Assembly (NCBI GenBank): GCA_018716385.1
Contig: DVJZ01000044.1
Coordinates: forward strand, 1 to 64,000
Direction: 5' to 3'
DNA: 64,000 nucleotides
Source of the DNA: Candidatus Enterenecus merdae
Lineage (GTDB): Bacteria; Bacillota; Clostridia; Oscillospirales; Oscillospiraceae
Numbering within the stretch: position 1 is the stretch's first letter; each line of letters begins with the position of its first letter. The notes under the pieces are model-generated. The model saw only the letters and a program-made list of their open reading frames with translations, made no database searches and was not told where the DNA came from. A program made the translations under genes and the position numbers. Shown here one piece after another: positions 27,607 to 35,841 of this stretch.

Positions 27607-28506
27607 TCAGCGGCCGCGCCCGGCCAGCCAGTCGGCCAGCCAGCACAGAAACTCGGCGTCCCCAAAGGCATCGGCCACCGCCTGCTTGGCCCGCTGGGTG
27701 TGCGCTTCCACCAGCTGCTGGCACCGCTCCGGGTCGTACAGGGCGGCAAAGGTGTGCTTGCCCTGCTCCACGTCCGACCCCACCGGCTTGCCCAGCTCCT
27801 GGGTGGTGGACTGCTGGTCCAGCAGATCGTCCCGGATCTGGAAGGCCAGGCCCAGCTCCCGGGCGTAAGTCTCCACCGCGGCCTGCTGGGCCGGGGTGGC
27901 CTCCACCGGGGAGGCGGCCAGCCCCATCAGGCAGGCCGCCTGGAGCAGCGCCGCCGTCTTCCACAGATGGATCTGGGTCAGCTCCTCCTCGTCCAGCCGC
28001 CGGCCCTGGCCGGCCATGTCCAGGTACTGCCCGGCGCAGATGCCCGCCAGGGCGCCGGAGGCCCGGCCCAAAACGGCGCAGGCCCGGGCGTTGGCCGCCG
28101 GCCCTGCCGACCGATTGGAGGCGGCTACCCGCCGGAAGGCCTCCGCCTGGAGCGCGTCCCCGGCCAGCACCGCGTTGCACTCCCCATAGACCTTGTGGCA
28201 AGTGGGCTTGCCTCGGCGCAGCGCATCGTCGTCCATGCAGGGCAGGTCGTCATGGATGAGGGAGTAGGTATGCAGCATCTCCACCGCGCAGGCGTAGTCC
28301 AGGGCGGGCTCCATATCGCCGCACAGGGCCTGGCAAACCTTCAGGGTGAGCACCGGGCGCAGACGCTTGCCTCCGGCCAGCAGGCTGTACCGCATGGCCT
28401 CCAGCAGCTCCCGCTGGGGCCCCTGCTCCAGAAAGCAGCCCTCCAGCTCCCGCTCCACCAGCTGGGCCGCCTGCCGGTAGGCCCGCTCAAAGTCTGTTCC
28501 GCTCAT
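27607..28506 (-). CDS. ispA: Polyprenyl (farnesyl/geranylgeranyl-type) diphosphate synthase
   Basis: The 299-residue product has the first aspartate-rich motif DDLPCMDDD near residue 82 and the second, DDLLDQ, near residue 223. Both bind magnesium-diphosphate in head-to-tail prenyl chain synthesis. KRLRPVLTLKV near residue 50 is the substrate-binding region. Length and position (after xseB, before dxs) fit IspA. Chain length cannot be set from the sequence with certainty. The start overlaps the xseB stop by 4 bp. Confidence 0.94.
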   Translation of the reverse strand: MSGTDFERAYRQAAQLVERELEGCFLEQGPQRELLEAMRYSLLAGGKRLRPVLTLKVCQALCGDMEPALDYACAVEMLHTYSLIHDDLPCMDDDALRRGKPTCHKVYGECNAVLAGDALQAEAFRRVAASNRSAGPAANARACAVLGRASGALAGICAGQYLDMAGQGRRLDEEELTQIHLWKTAALLQAACLMGLAASPVEATPAQQAAVETYARELGLAFQIRDDLLDQQSTTQELGKPVGSDVEQGKHTFAALYDPERCQQLVEAHTQRAKQAVADAFGDAEFLCWLADWLAGRGR

Positions 28507-28730
28507 CCCTCTTGCCCAAAGGGCTCTTCCTGCCCGGTCTCAGCGTTGAGCAGCAGGTCCACCTTCTGCTCAGCCTGGTCCAACATCTGGTTGCAGCTGC
28601 CCACCAGCTTGGCCCCCTCCTCAAAGAGCTTGAGGGACTCATCCAGCCCGCATGCACCCTGCTCCAGCTTGCCCACAATCTCTTCCAGCCGGCTCATGGA
28701 CTGTTCAAAGCTCAGCTTTTTTTCTGCCAT
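28503..28730 (-). CDS. xseB: Exodeoxyribonuclease VII small subunit
   Basis: This 75-residue helical protein has the family pattern LSFEQSMSRLEEIVGKLEQG ... LDESLKLFEEGAKLVGSCNQMLDQAEQKV. It binds the XseA large subunit to form the single-strand-specific exonuclease. It starts 19 bp inside xseA behind AAAGGAGGAA. Confidence 0.95.
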   Translation of the reverse strand: MAEKKLSFEQSMSRLEEIVGKLEQGACGLDESLKLFEEGAKLVGSCNQMLDQAEQKVDLLLNAETGQEEPFGQEG

Positions 28731-29941
28731 TGCCCTTCCTCCTTTCCCCGCACCTCACAGCGCAGGGTTCCGTCTGATAGCATCACGTCCAGCGCCTGCC
28801 CCGGTTCCACCTGGGCCAGCTGGGTCACCACGCCCTGCTCCCCCATGGCGATGGCATAGCCCCGGCCCAGCACCCCCAGCGGACTCATGGCGTCCAGCCC
28901 CGCACTCAGCCGGGCCAGCTTGCCCCGGGCCTGCTTCAGCCCTACCCACATCGCAGCGCTCAGCCGCTCCCGGGCCCTGTCGGCCAGCAGCCTGCCGTCC
29001 TGGATGGGCGCCTTGGGCTGGCGCATCGCCCGGCTGTCGGCCAGGCGGCGCAGCTCCTGCCGCCCCGCCCGCAGCCGGGCCTGCTGGGCGGCGGCCAGCC
29101 TTCGGCCCAGCTGGGTCAGCCGATGGCGCACCTGGGCCTGGTCGGGCACGGCCAGCTCGGCGGCATTGGACGGCGTGGCCGCCCGCAGGTCGGCCACATA
29201 GTCGGCGATGGTCACGTCCGGCTCATGGCCCACCGCGGAGATCACCGGGATGTTAGACCGGGCGATGGCCCGGGCCACCGGCTCCTCGTTGAAGGCCCAG
29301 AGGTCCTCCCGGGAGCCGCCCCCCCGGCCGGTGATGATCAGGTCGATGTCAGCCCTCCGGTTCACCTGGTCGATGGCCGCGGCGATCTCCTGGGCCGCCC
29401 CCTCCCCCTGCACCCGGACGGGGACCACCAGCACCCCGGTCATAGGCCAACGGGCCCCTAAAATACGGATCATGTCCCGCACCGCCGCTCCCGCCGGCGA
29501 GGTAACCAGGGCAATGCGTCCGGGCCAGGGGGGCAGGGGCCGCTTGCGCGCAGGGTCGAACAGCCCCTCCTCCTCCAGCTTCCGGCGCAGCCGCTCAAAG
29601 GCCAGGTCCAGCGCCCCCCGTCCGTCCTCGATCAGCTCGGTGCAGTACATCTGGTACTGCCCGTCCCGGGGAAAGACGGACACCCGGCCAAAGGCCAGCA
29701 CGCTCATGCCGTTGTCCGGCTGGAAGCGCAGCCGGGCCGCGTCCCCACGGAACAGCACGCAGCGGATGCTGCCCTTGTCGTCCTTGAGGGAGAAGTAGTG
29801 GTGCCCGGAGGGGTAGCGCTTGTAGTTGGAGATCTCCCCCCGGATGAGCAGGGACTGGAGCAAGGGGTCTGCCTCCAGCAGCTGCTTGAGATACCCGTTG
29901 ATCTGGGAGACTGTATACACAGGCAGTTTGGTCAGGTTCAT
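28712..29941 (-). CDS. xseA: Exodeoxyribonuclease VII large subunit
   Basis: The 409-residue product opens with an OB-fold region (VYTVSQINGYLKQLLEADPLL ... GEISNYKRYPSGHHYFSLKD). The catalytic domain follows, with VTSPAGAAVRDMIRIL and GRGGGSREDLWAFNEE near residues 140-220, and then a coiled-coil C-terminal arm for XseB binding. ATG 29941 overlaps the upstream stop in an ATGA; the longer frame in the ORF track (to 30400) is out of frame with the M22 gene and wrong. Confidence 0.96.
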   Translation of the reverse strand: MNLTKLPVYTVSQINGYLKQLLEADPLLQSLLIRGEISNYKRYPSGHHYFSLKDDKGSIRCVLFRGDAARLRFQPDNGMSVLAFGRVSVFPRDGQYQMYCTELIEDGRGALDLAFERLRRKLEEEGLFDPARKRPLPPWPGRIALVTSPAGAAVRDMIRILGARWPMTGVLVVPVRVQGEGAAQEIAAAIDQVNRRADIDLIITGRGGGSREDLWAFNEEPVARAIARSNIPVISAVGHEPDVTIADYVADLRAATPSNAAELAVPDQAQVRHRLTQLGRRLAAAQQARLRAGRQELRRLADSRAMRQPKAPIQDGRLLADRARERLSAAMWVGLKQARGKLARLSAGLDAMSPLGVLGRGYAIAMGEQGVVTQLAQVEPGQALDVMLSDGTLRCEVRGKEEGQWQKKS

Positions 29942-30888
29942 TCCGATCCCTCCCGTTCCAGCCCCCGGTGGGCCAGGATGGCCACTCCCAGGGCGTTGTC
30001 CACAGAGTATTCCGGTGGGGCGAACACCGCCCCCACCCCCGCCAGACGAAGGCGCAGCAAGGTGTTGGACGCCACCCCGCCCGAGCACAACAGGGGCAGG
30101 TCCCCATACCGTTCCCGGGCCCATTTCGTGGCCTGGAGCAACGCCCCGGCCAGGGTCTCCAGGGTGAAACGGGCCGCGTCCGCCCGGGGCGTGCCGCCGG
30201 CCAGCATCTCCCGGATCTTGTTCTCCATACCGGACAGAGAAAAGTACCCCTCCCGCACCTTCACCGGGAAGCAGTCCGCCCACTGGGACTGGCTGCTCAG
30301 CTCGTCCAGCCCTCGGCCGGCGGGAAAGGGCAGCCCCATGGCCACCCCGATCCGGTCCACCAGCTGCCCGGCGGCCAGATCCTGGGTGCCGCCCACGCAT
30401 TGGGCCTGTACCAGATGTCCCTGGGGCTGGACGTAGAGCAGCTCAGTCGTACCTCCCGACAGGTGCCAAGCCAGGTGGGGACGGTCCAACAGGTCGGCCC
30501 GCCCGGCCGACCAGGCCGCCGCGGCGATGTGCCCCTGTTGATGGGAGCAGGGGAAAAAGGGCACCCCCAGCGCCGCGGCCAGGGTGCGCCCATGGCCCTC
30601 CCCCACCAGGAAGCAGGGCATATAGGAGCCCTCCGCAGCCCTGGGCTGAGTCGAGGCGCCCACCGCCTGGATCTGGCCCAGCAGCCCATCCTCCCGCAGC
30701 CGCTCCATCATCTGATGCAGCCGCTTGACATGTTGGAACACCGCATCGCTCTGCCGCAGGCCCAGCTCCCCTGGCTTCACGGCCAGCAGCCGCCCCCGGT
30801 TCTCCCCCCGCGCGCCGTCAAACACCGCCGCAGAGGTGGTGTAGTTGCTGGTGTCCAGCCCCACGCACAGCCCGGGCATCTTCCTCAT
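29938..30888 (-). CDS. TsaD-like peptidase M22 family protein
   Basis: The 316-residue protein belongs to the ASKHA-fold TsaD/Kae1 superfamily. It begins CVGLDTSNYTTSAAVFD and keeps the metal-binding H-x3-H as HQQGHIAAAAW near residue 110. The nucleotide-binding DLAAGQLVDRIGVAMGLPFPAGRGLDEL and SGGVASNTLLR segments are also present. TsaD proper makes threonylcarbamoyl-adenosine in tRNA and is usually ~340 residues. This shorter paralogue is often found beside xseA in Clostridia, and its role is unclear. It may be a second copy rather than the true tsaD. It overlaps nusB and xseA by 4 bp each and stands where Bacillus has folD. Confidence 0.8.
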   Translation of the reverse strand: MRKMPGLCVGLDTSNYTTSAAVFDGARGENRGRLLAVKPGELGLRQSDAVFQHVKRLHQMMERLREDGLLGQIQAVGASTQPRAAEGSYMPCFLVGEGHGRTLAAALGVPFFPCSHQQGHIAAAAWSAGRADLLDRPHLAWHLSGGTTELLYVQPQGHLVQAQCVGGTQDLAAGQLVDRIGVAMGLPFPAGRGLDELSSQSQWADCFPVKVREGYFSLSGMENKIREMLAGGTPRADAARFTLETLAGALLQATKWARERYGDLPLLCSGGVASNTLLRLRLAGVGAVFAPPEYSVDNALGVAILAHRGLEREGSE

Positions 30889-31352
30889 CCTTTCCCAGCC
30901 GGCTCCTGGGGCCGCTCCTCCCGGACCAGGGAACCCAGGATCCCGTTGACAAAGCCCACCACGTCCGTGTCCAGGTACTTCTTGGCGATCTCTACCGCCT
31001 CGTTGATGGCCACCTTGTCAGGTACCTGGGGCAGATGAAGGATCTCGTAGATGGCCACCCGCAGCACCGACACGGCCACCCGGTCGATCCTGGCCACCCG
31101 CCAGCCCCTGGCATAGCGTTCGATGCGCCCGTCCAGCTCCTGGCGGTACCGCTCCACCCCCCGCACCAACTGGCAGATATAGTCCCGTTGGGCCTGGTCC
31201 GGGAAGTCGGCGTACAGCGGCTCCTCCCCCCGCCGGTCGGCGAAGACCTCCAGCGTCAGCTCCCGCTCCAGCAGCGCCTGCGCCCCGTCGCCTGAGAAGG
31301 CCTGCTGGAAGACCAGGTGGACGGCAATCTCCCTGGCGCTGGTCCTGGTCAT
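30885..31352 (-). CDS. nusB: Transcription antitermination factor NusB
   Basis: The 155-residue all-helical product has the family patterns SAREIAVHLVFQQAF, DYICQLVRGV and DRVAVSVLRVAIYEIL ... VAINEAVEIAKKYLDTDVVGFVNGILGSL. It binds boxA RNA with NusE to control rRNA transcription. ATG 31352 follows GGAGAGG. It is the first gene of an operon running to the HAD phosphatase at 20619. Confidence 0.96.
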   Translation of the reverse strand: MTRTSAREIAVHLVFQQAFSGDGAQALLERELTLEVFADRRGEEPLYADFPDQAQRDYICQLVRGVERYRQELDGRIERYARGWRVARIDRVAVSVLRVAIYEILHLPQVPDKVAINEAVEIAKKYLDTDVVGFVNGILGSLVREERPQEPAGKG

Positions 31353-31415
31353 GGTGCATCCATCCTCTCCCCGGGGCGGCCCGGAGCCCCCGCCCGGTTT
31401 TTTGCATATACGCTG

Positions 31416-31444
31416 ATTATACACGGGCCGCCCCCAAAAGGGAA
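31416..31444 (-). promoter_or_regulatory. Candidate promoter of the nusB-recN operon
   Basis: TATAAT (31416-31421 on the minus strand) lies about 65 bp before nusB and downstream of the Asp23-gene terminator. The hexamer 17 bp upstream (TTCCCT) is a weak -35, so the call rests mainly on the -10. Confidence 0.45.
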
Positions 31445-31465
31445 GCCCTTTTTCCCTCCGGGCAC

Positions 31466-31501
31466 AAAAACAGAGCCGGATCCCTTCAGACCCGGCTCTG
31501 T
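31466..31501 (-). terminator. Rho-independent terminator of the Asp23-family gene
   Basis: On the minus strand AGAGCCGG ... CCGGCTCT forms the stem, followed by GTTTTTG. It separates the Asp23-family gene from the nusB operon. Confidence 0.85.
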
Positions 31502-31514
31502 CGGCCCTTGGCGC

Positions 31515-31883
31515 CTACTTTGGAAAGCTCACCCCGGCCACCGTCACGTTGACGCAGTCCACCTGCAGGCCGGAGGTGTTCTCCACCGCGCTGACGATGG
31601 CGTCCTGCACACTCCTGGCCACATCGGGCACCACATGGCCATAGCGCACCATCAGGGAGATGTCCACCGACACCCGGTCCTCGTCCACCGACACCCGCAC
31701 ACCCTTGGACAGCACCTTCCGGTGCACCATGGCGGCCACGTCGCTGCCCAGGCCAGAGCCCAGCGCGCTGACCCCCTCCGTCTCCAGGGCGGCGGCGCCG
31801 GCGATGGCGGCCAGCACCTCCTCGGAGATGTTCACGCTGCCCAGCTCCTCTTCCCGGGAGATATATTCCCTGCTTTCGGCCAT
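31515..31883 (-). CDS. Asp23/Gls24 family (YqhY-like) protein
   Basis: The 122-residue product has the Asp23 pattern GSVNISEEVLAAIAGAAALETEGVSALG ... VSVDISLMVRYGHVVPDVARSVQDAIVSAVENTSGLQV. Family members are membrane-associated or cytoplasmic envelope-stress proteins. YqhY of Bacillus lies at the same place, beside nusB, and is linked to lipid synthesis control. It has its own promoter and terminator here. Confidence 0.92.
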   Translation of the reverse strand: MAESREYISREEELGSVNISEEVLAAIAGAAALETEGVSALGSGLGSDVAAMVHRKVLSKGVRVSVDEDRVSVDISLMVRYGHVVPDVARSVQDAIVSAVENTSGLQVDCVNVTVAGVSFPK

Positions 31884-31919
31884 CCGGCCTCACGCTCCTT
31901 CCGGTACATTTGTGCCGCT

Positions 31920-31948
31920 ATTATAGCATTCCCCCCGGAAAAATACAA
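31920..31948 (-). promoter_or_regulatory. Sigma-A-type promoter of the Asp23-family gene
   Basis: TTGTAT (31943-31948) and TATAAT (31920-31925) on the minus strand are separated by 17 bp, about 40 bp before the start codon. The -35 matches only in TTG. Confidence 0.55.
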
Positions 31949-31960
31949 TCCCGTTTTTCC

Positions 31961-32566
31961 TCACGGATCAGCCTCGATGATCTTGATCTGGCTGGCCTCC
32001 AGCCCGGTGGTCTCCATGACGATCTCCACAATCCGGGCCGTGTCGCTCTCGGTCAGGCCGGTCTGGGTGGTGGCCACCACCACGCTGGCGCTGTTCTCAT
32101 TGAGGAAACACACGCACTCCCCATAGCCCTTGGCCGCAATCAGGTTTTCCGCCTGGGCCTCGGACATGGTGTAGGTGGCCATGGCCTGGATGGAGGCGTT
32201 GGCCTCGTCGATCAGGGTCTGGTCAGCTGAAGCGTCCGCCGCCGCCTGCTGCAACAGCGCCAGGGCGTTGTCCCGGGCCTGCTGCCGGTTGAGCCGGGCG
32301 GAGGCAAAATAGCCGGTCTGGCCACTCTCTGCCTGGGCAGTCCCGCTGGGTGCTGGGCTGGCGCTGGAGCTGGAGCTTGGCTGGGCGCTGGCCCCGCCGT
32401 CCTGACCCTCCTCCTGAGCGTTGACCAGGCTGGCCTCCCCCAGCACCTTGCCCGGCTCCTCCCCGGTCTGCTCTGCCTGGTTGTTGTACGACCAGTTGAG
32501 GTAGACCGCCGCGCCCACAAACAGGACGATGGCCACCACCACTGCGTTGCGCTTCCATACACTCAT
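31961..32566 (-). CDS. spoIIIAH: Stage III sporulation protein AH
   Basis: SpoIIIAH sits in the mother-cell membrane and pairs with a forespore partner (SpoIIQ in Bacillus) to form the feeding-tube channel. The product (201 residues) has one N-terminal membrane helix (AVVVAIVLFVGAAVYLNW) and a Ser/Gln/Ala-rich linker. A C-terminal YscJ/FliF-like domain follows, ending ARIVEIVMETTGLEASQIKIIE. ATG 32566 follows GGAGGG. Last gene of the spoIIIA operon. Confidence 0.94.
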   Translation of the reverse strand: MSVWKRNAVVVAIVLFVGAAVYLNWSYNNQAEQTGEEPGKVLGEASLVNAQEEGQDGGASAQPSSSSSASPAPSGTAQAESGQTGYFASARLNRQQARDNALALLQQAAADASADQTLIDEANASIQAMATYTMSEAQAENLIAAKGYGECVCFLNENSASVVVATTQTGLTESDTARIVEIVMETTGLEASQIKIIEADP

Positions 32567-32602
32567 CGCTTTTCCCTCCATTATCGCTTTGATTTCAGGG
32601 CT

Positions 32603-33127
32603 TTACGAGCCCGCGCATACTGTGATCCGGTCCGCGCCCAGCCCCGTCAGGCCGGATACCGCCTGGGTCAGCGTCAGCCGGAGCTGGGGATCGTTCCCTC
32701 CAGGGCACACCACCAGGGCGCCTTGGAAGGTGGGATACCGCTGGGTCACCAGCACCACCTCCTCCCCGGCGTCGGTGGAGATGATGACCGTCTGCTCCTG
32801 GCTGGACAGCTCCCCCTCCCCCTGCTGCTGGGTGCGGTCGGTGGCCAGCACGCGCTCCATACCGCTGTCCACCGTGAGCACCACCGATACCTCTCCCGCC
32901 CCCTCGATGCGAGACAGGGCCTGGGCCAGGCGCTGCTCTAAGGCCTCCACGGAAAAATCCTCCTCCGCCCCGGTCAGGCCCTGCTCTTCCACGGGCTGCC
33001 GCTGTTGCCCACCCGTTGGCCAAAGCAACAGCAGGATCCCAGCGGCGGCCACCAGCAACACATACCGGTACTGCTTGAGGACGGCCAGCACCTGCCCCTG
33101 CTTGGGCGGCTTCCATGCCAGCTTCAT
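32603..33127 (-). CDS. spoIIIAG: Stage III sporulation protein AG
   Basis: The 174-residue product has a short cytoplasmic N-terminus, one membrane helix (YVLLVAAAGILLLLWPT) and an extracytoplasmic ring-forming domain (LSRIEGAGEVSVVLTVDSG ... ITVCAGS). In Bacillus it forms a large ring in the mother-cell/forespore channel. It overlaps spoIIIAF by 4 bp. Confidence 0.93.
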   Translation of the reverse strand: MKLAWKPPKQGQVLAVLKQYRYVLLVAAAGILLLLWPTGGQQRQPVEEQGLTGAEEDFSVEALEQRLAQALSRIEGAGEVSVVLTVDSGMERVLATDRTQQQGEGELSSQEQTVIISTDAGEEVVLVTQRYPTFQGALVVCPGGNDPQLRLTLTQAVSGLTGLGADRITVCAGS

Positions 33128-33615
33128 GGCGTCCCCTCCTCAAACGTCTGCCGCTGGACGGGGATGCCCAGATCCTGCTCCAGGATCTGCTCCAGCTGCT
33201 GCCGCTGCTCTTGCGTCCACTCCCCCCGGATGCTCGCCTCGTAGGGATAGGGGGTCGCGTCCTGGTCATACTGGTACCTCACCTCCACCTGGCAGGAAAG
33301 CCCCAGCTGCTCCGCCTTGTCCGAAATATATGCGGCAGTCTGCCGCTCTATGATGGATTGATACAGCAAATCGTTTTCCTCCTCCAGTGCGTCGGTATAG
33401 CCGCCCACACTGGCCGGGAAGTCCCCGGCCAGCTTGGCCAGCGCCCCCTCGTCCAGCCGCAGCAGGGGCTGGACGGTGGCCAGCAGCAGCACCAGTCCGC
33501 TGGCCAACCTGCAGATTCGTTTGGGCCCTCCCTCTGGGGCCAGGCTCTGGGCCAGGGCGGCGGCCATGGCCGCGCAGGCCATGCCCAGAAGCCATTGGCG
33601 GATCAGCTCCATCAT
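33124..33615 (-). CDS. spoIIIAF: Stage III sporulation protein AF
   Basis: The 163-residue product has two N-terminal membrane helices (LLGMACAAMAAALAQSLAP and LASGLVLLLATVQPLL) and an extracytoplasmic domain with the ring-building fold shared with AG and AH. ATG 33615 overlaps the spoIIIAE stop in an ATGA. The longer frame in the ORF track is an artefact. Confidence 0.92.
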   Translation of the reverse strand: MMELIRQWLLGMACAAMAAALAQSLAPEGGPKRICRLASGLVLLLATVQPLLRLDEGALAKLAGDFPASVGGYTDALEEENDLLYQSIIERQTAAYISDKAEQLGLSCQVEVRYQYDQDATPYPYEASIRGEWTQEQRQQLEQILEQDLGIPVQRQTFEEGTP

Positions 33616-34718
33616 GCCGCCACCACCGAGACGGAGGACACCAGCGCGATGAGCAGCAGCAGGCAGCAAGCCCCTATCATGCCCAGCATCAGCCCGAAGG
33701 CCCCGCCGATCTGATCCACCAAAGCGCACAGCGGCCCGGACCCCACCGTGGCCGACAGCGCGGCGGTCAGTTTGTAGAGCAGGTAGTGCACCGCTATCTG
33801 CAGCAGGGGCAGCAGGCAAATGGCCAGGATGGTCAGCATCCCAAACACCCCCACCGTCGCCTTGAGCACCCCGGCGGAGGCCAGGATGGTCTCGGCCGCG
33901 TCGGACAGGATGCCTCCCACCACCGGAATGGCCCCGGAGATGGCGAACTTTGTGGCCTTGACTGTCATGGCGTCAGCGCTGCCGGCCACCACGCCGCTCA
34001 CCGTCAAGTAGCCCACAAAGGCCAGCATCACCGTGGTCAGCAGGGCCCCCGCCGCCCATTTGAACAGCCCCGCCACCCGCTTGAGCCCCTCGTTGCCCAG
34101 CGCCGCGTTGGCCACGCAGGCGGCCAGGTAGGCGTACAGCAGGGGGACGAGCAGGCCGTTGATCAGGTTGACCAGCGCGTCGCTAAACAGCACCGCCGCC
34201 ATCTGCCGCACCGTGGCCCCCGTCACCGCCCCGGTGGCCGCCGTCACAGCCGCTACGGCGGGCAGCAGTACATTGGCAAAGGTGGTCATGCTGCCGATGG
34301 CCTCCCGCCCCAGGCCCAGCAGGGAGTTAACGTCGGTCACCGCCACCGCCGTCACAGCCAGGGTGCCCGCCAGCGCCACCGCCGGCGTGCTCTGCCGGCT
34401 CAGCCCGCTATACAGGTTGTCCGCCACCCCGCACAGCAGCATCACCAGCAGGATCAGCACCCCCGAACGCACCGCCCGGCGCACGATGCCCACCAGCTCC
34501 TGGCTGCCCGTGTCCAAGATCTGCCCCAGCCCCTGCTCCAGGCCGGTGCCGTAGTCAATCTCGCTCCCGGTTTGGCCGGCGGCCCGCTCCAGCTCGTCCA
34601 CGTCCAGCGCCTGCTCCTGGGCAGAGAGGATCTCCTCCTGCTGCGTGGCCGCCCGGGCGGGCAGGACCATGGCCCAGATCAACACAGGCACCAGCGCCAG
34701 CATCTTCCATCTCATCAT
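33612..34718 (-). CDS. spoIIIAE: Stage III sporulation protein AE
   Basis: The 368-residue product has a signal peptide (MLALVPVLIWAMVLPARA) and many membrane helices, with Ala/Val/Thr-rich stretches such as VLLPAVAAVTAATGAVTG. It is the large polytopic membrane component of the SpoIIIA channel. GGGAGG precedes the tandem ATG start. Confidence 0.95.
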   Translation of the reverse strand: MMRWKMLALVPVLIWAMVLPARAATQQEEILSAQEQALDVDELERAAGQTGSEIDYGTGLEQGLGQILDTGSQELVGIVRRAVRSGVLILLVMLLCGVADNLYSGLSRQSTPAVALAGTLAVTAVAVTDVNSLLGLGREAIGSMTTFANVLLPAVAAVTAATGAVTGATVRQMAAVLFSDALVNLINGLLVPLLYAYLAACVANAALGNEGLKRVAGLFKWAAGALLTTVMLAFVGYLTVSGVVAGSADAMTVKATKFAISGAIPVVGGILSDAAETILASAGVLKATVGVFGMLTILAICLLPLLQIAVHYLLYKLTAALSATVGSGPLCALVDQIGGAFGLMLGMIGACCLLLLIALVSSVSVVAA

Positions 34719-34733
34719 TGGTATCCTCCCGTT

Positions 34734-35120
34734 CTACAGCAGCTGGGCCAGCAGGTCCAGCACCGCGCTCATCAACGGCAGCACCGCCGCCAGGGCCAGG
34801 GCGGTCCCGGCCAGTTCCACCACCCCGGCCAGGGCGCTCTCCTTGGCGTCTCGGCAGAAGTCAGCAGCCAGCCGGGTGACCAGGCCGATGCCCACCGCCT
34901 TGAGCATGGGGGAGAGCACCTGGGGGGACAGTCCGCCCAGCTCGGCCAGCCGGTCTAAAAAGGCGGTCACCGTCTCCAACGCACCGGAGCAGTACAGCAA
35001 GATCAGCGCCCCAGCGCAGATGGCCAGCAGGATGGCCACCTCCGGAGCCTGCTTTCCCACCACCAGGGCGCACACCGCGGCCAGGATGGCCACCGCGGCC
35101 ACGCTCAGCGCCCCGCTCAT
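34734..35120 (-). CDS. spoIIIAD: Stage III sporulation protein AD
   Basis: This 128-residue protein has three to four membrane helices. It carries the family segment LAELGGLSPQVLSPMLKAVGIGLVTRLAADFCRDAKESALAGVVELAG. The start overlaps the spoIIIAC stop by 4 bp. Confidence 0.94.
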   Translation of the reverse strand: MSGALSVAAVAILAAVCALVVGKQAPEVAILLAICAGALILLYCSGALETVTAFLDRLAELGGLSPQVLSPMLKAVGIGLVTRLAADFCRDAKESALAGVVELAGTALALAAVLPLMSAVLDLLAQLL

Positions 35121-35311
35121 AGGTCAAATAGATTCTCCACCAGGTTAAACAGGCTGCTGATCTCCTGTACCACGATCATCAGCACCACCACCAGGGCCAC
35201 CAGGGTGGTCATGGTGGCCATCTCGTCCCGCCCCGAACGGGTCAGCACCTGGTTGAGTACCGAGACCAGGATACCAACCGCCGCAATTTTGAAGATCAGA
35301 TCCACGTTCAT
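35117..35311 (-). CDS. spoIIIAC: Stage III sporulation protein AC
   Basis: This 64-residue product has two membrane helices (IFKIAAVGILVSVLNQVL and TLVALVVVLMIVVQEI). ATG 35311 is preceded by GGAGGGG. The ORF track shows only a longer, wrongly started frame (to 35572). Length and sequence fit SpoIIIAC. Confidence 0.94.
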   Translation of the reverse strand: MNVDLIFKIAAVGILVSVLNQVLTRSGRDEMATMTTLVALVVVLMIVVQEISSLFNLVENLFDL

Positions 35312-35328
35312 ACACGCCCCTCCTATGC

Positions 35329-35841
35329 CTATACCAGCAGTATGATCAGCAGTGCGCCGGCGGCTATCCCCAGCGTCCCGTACACCCGGCCCAGCCGCTG
35401 CCGCTGGGCCTGGGCCTGGAGCCGCTGCTGCTCCAGCCGCTCCACCGCACCGGCCAGGGCCTGGCGCTGGCTGTCCCCGTCGTAGCGGCCCAGCACCGCC
35501 CCCAGCTGCTCCAGCAGCAGCCGGTCCGTCCCCTCCAGGCGCAGGCCGCTGGCCTCCTCCCCTTGGGTCCAAACCTGGCGAAAGGCCCGTCCGTTAAGAT
35601 GGCCCGCCCCCTGGGCGCACAGGCGGAAGAACTGGGCGGCGTGGCCGCCGGTGGCCTGAGCCGCCCGCTCCAGCAGCTCCGGCAGGGGGGGCAGACGCCA
35701 GGCCAGCTCCCGCTCCATCACCTCCAGACCGGCCACCAGATCCCGCAGATCCCGCACCCGGCCCTCCAGATGCCCCACCGCCGACAGCCCCAGGGCGCAG
35801 GAGCCGGCGGCCAGCAGCACAGCCCCCACCATCCGGATCAT
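35329..35841 (-). CDS. spoIIIAB: Stage III sporulation protein AB
   Basis: The 170-residue product has N- and C-terminal membrane helices (VGAVLLAAGSCALGLSAV; LGIAAGALLIILLV) around a helical, Gln/Arg/Leu-rich core, as in GspF-like SpoIIIAB. ATG 35841 overlaps the spoIIIAA stop by 4 bp. Confidence 0.92.
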   Translation of the reverse strand: MIRMVGAVLLAAGSCALGLSAVGHLEGRVRDLRDLVAGLEVMERELAWRLPPLPELLERAAQATGGHAAQFFRLCAQGAGHLNGRAFRQVWTQGEEASGLRLEGTDRLLLEQLGAVLGRYDGDSQRQALAGAVERLEQQRLQAQAQRQRLGRVYGTLGIAAGALLIILLV

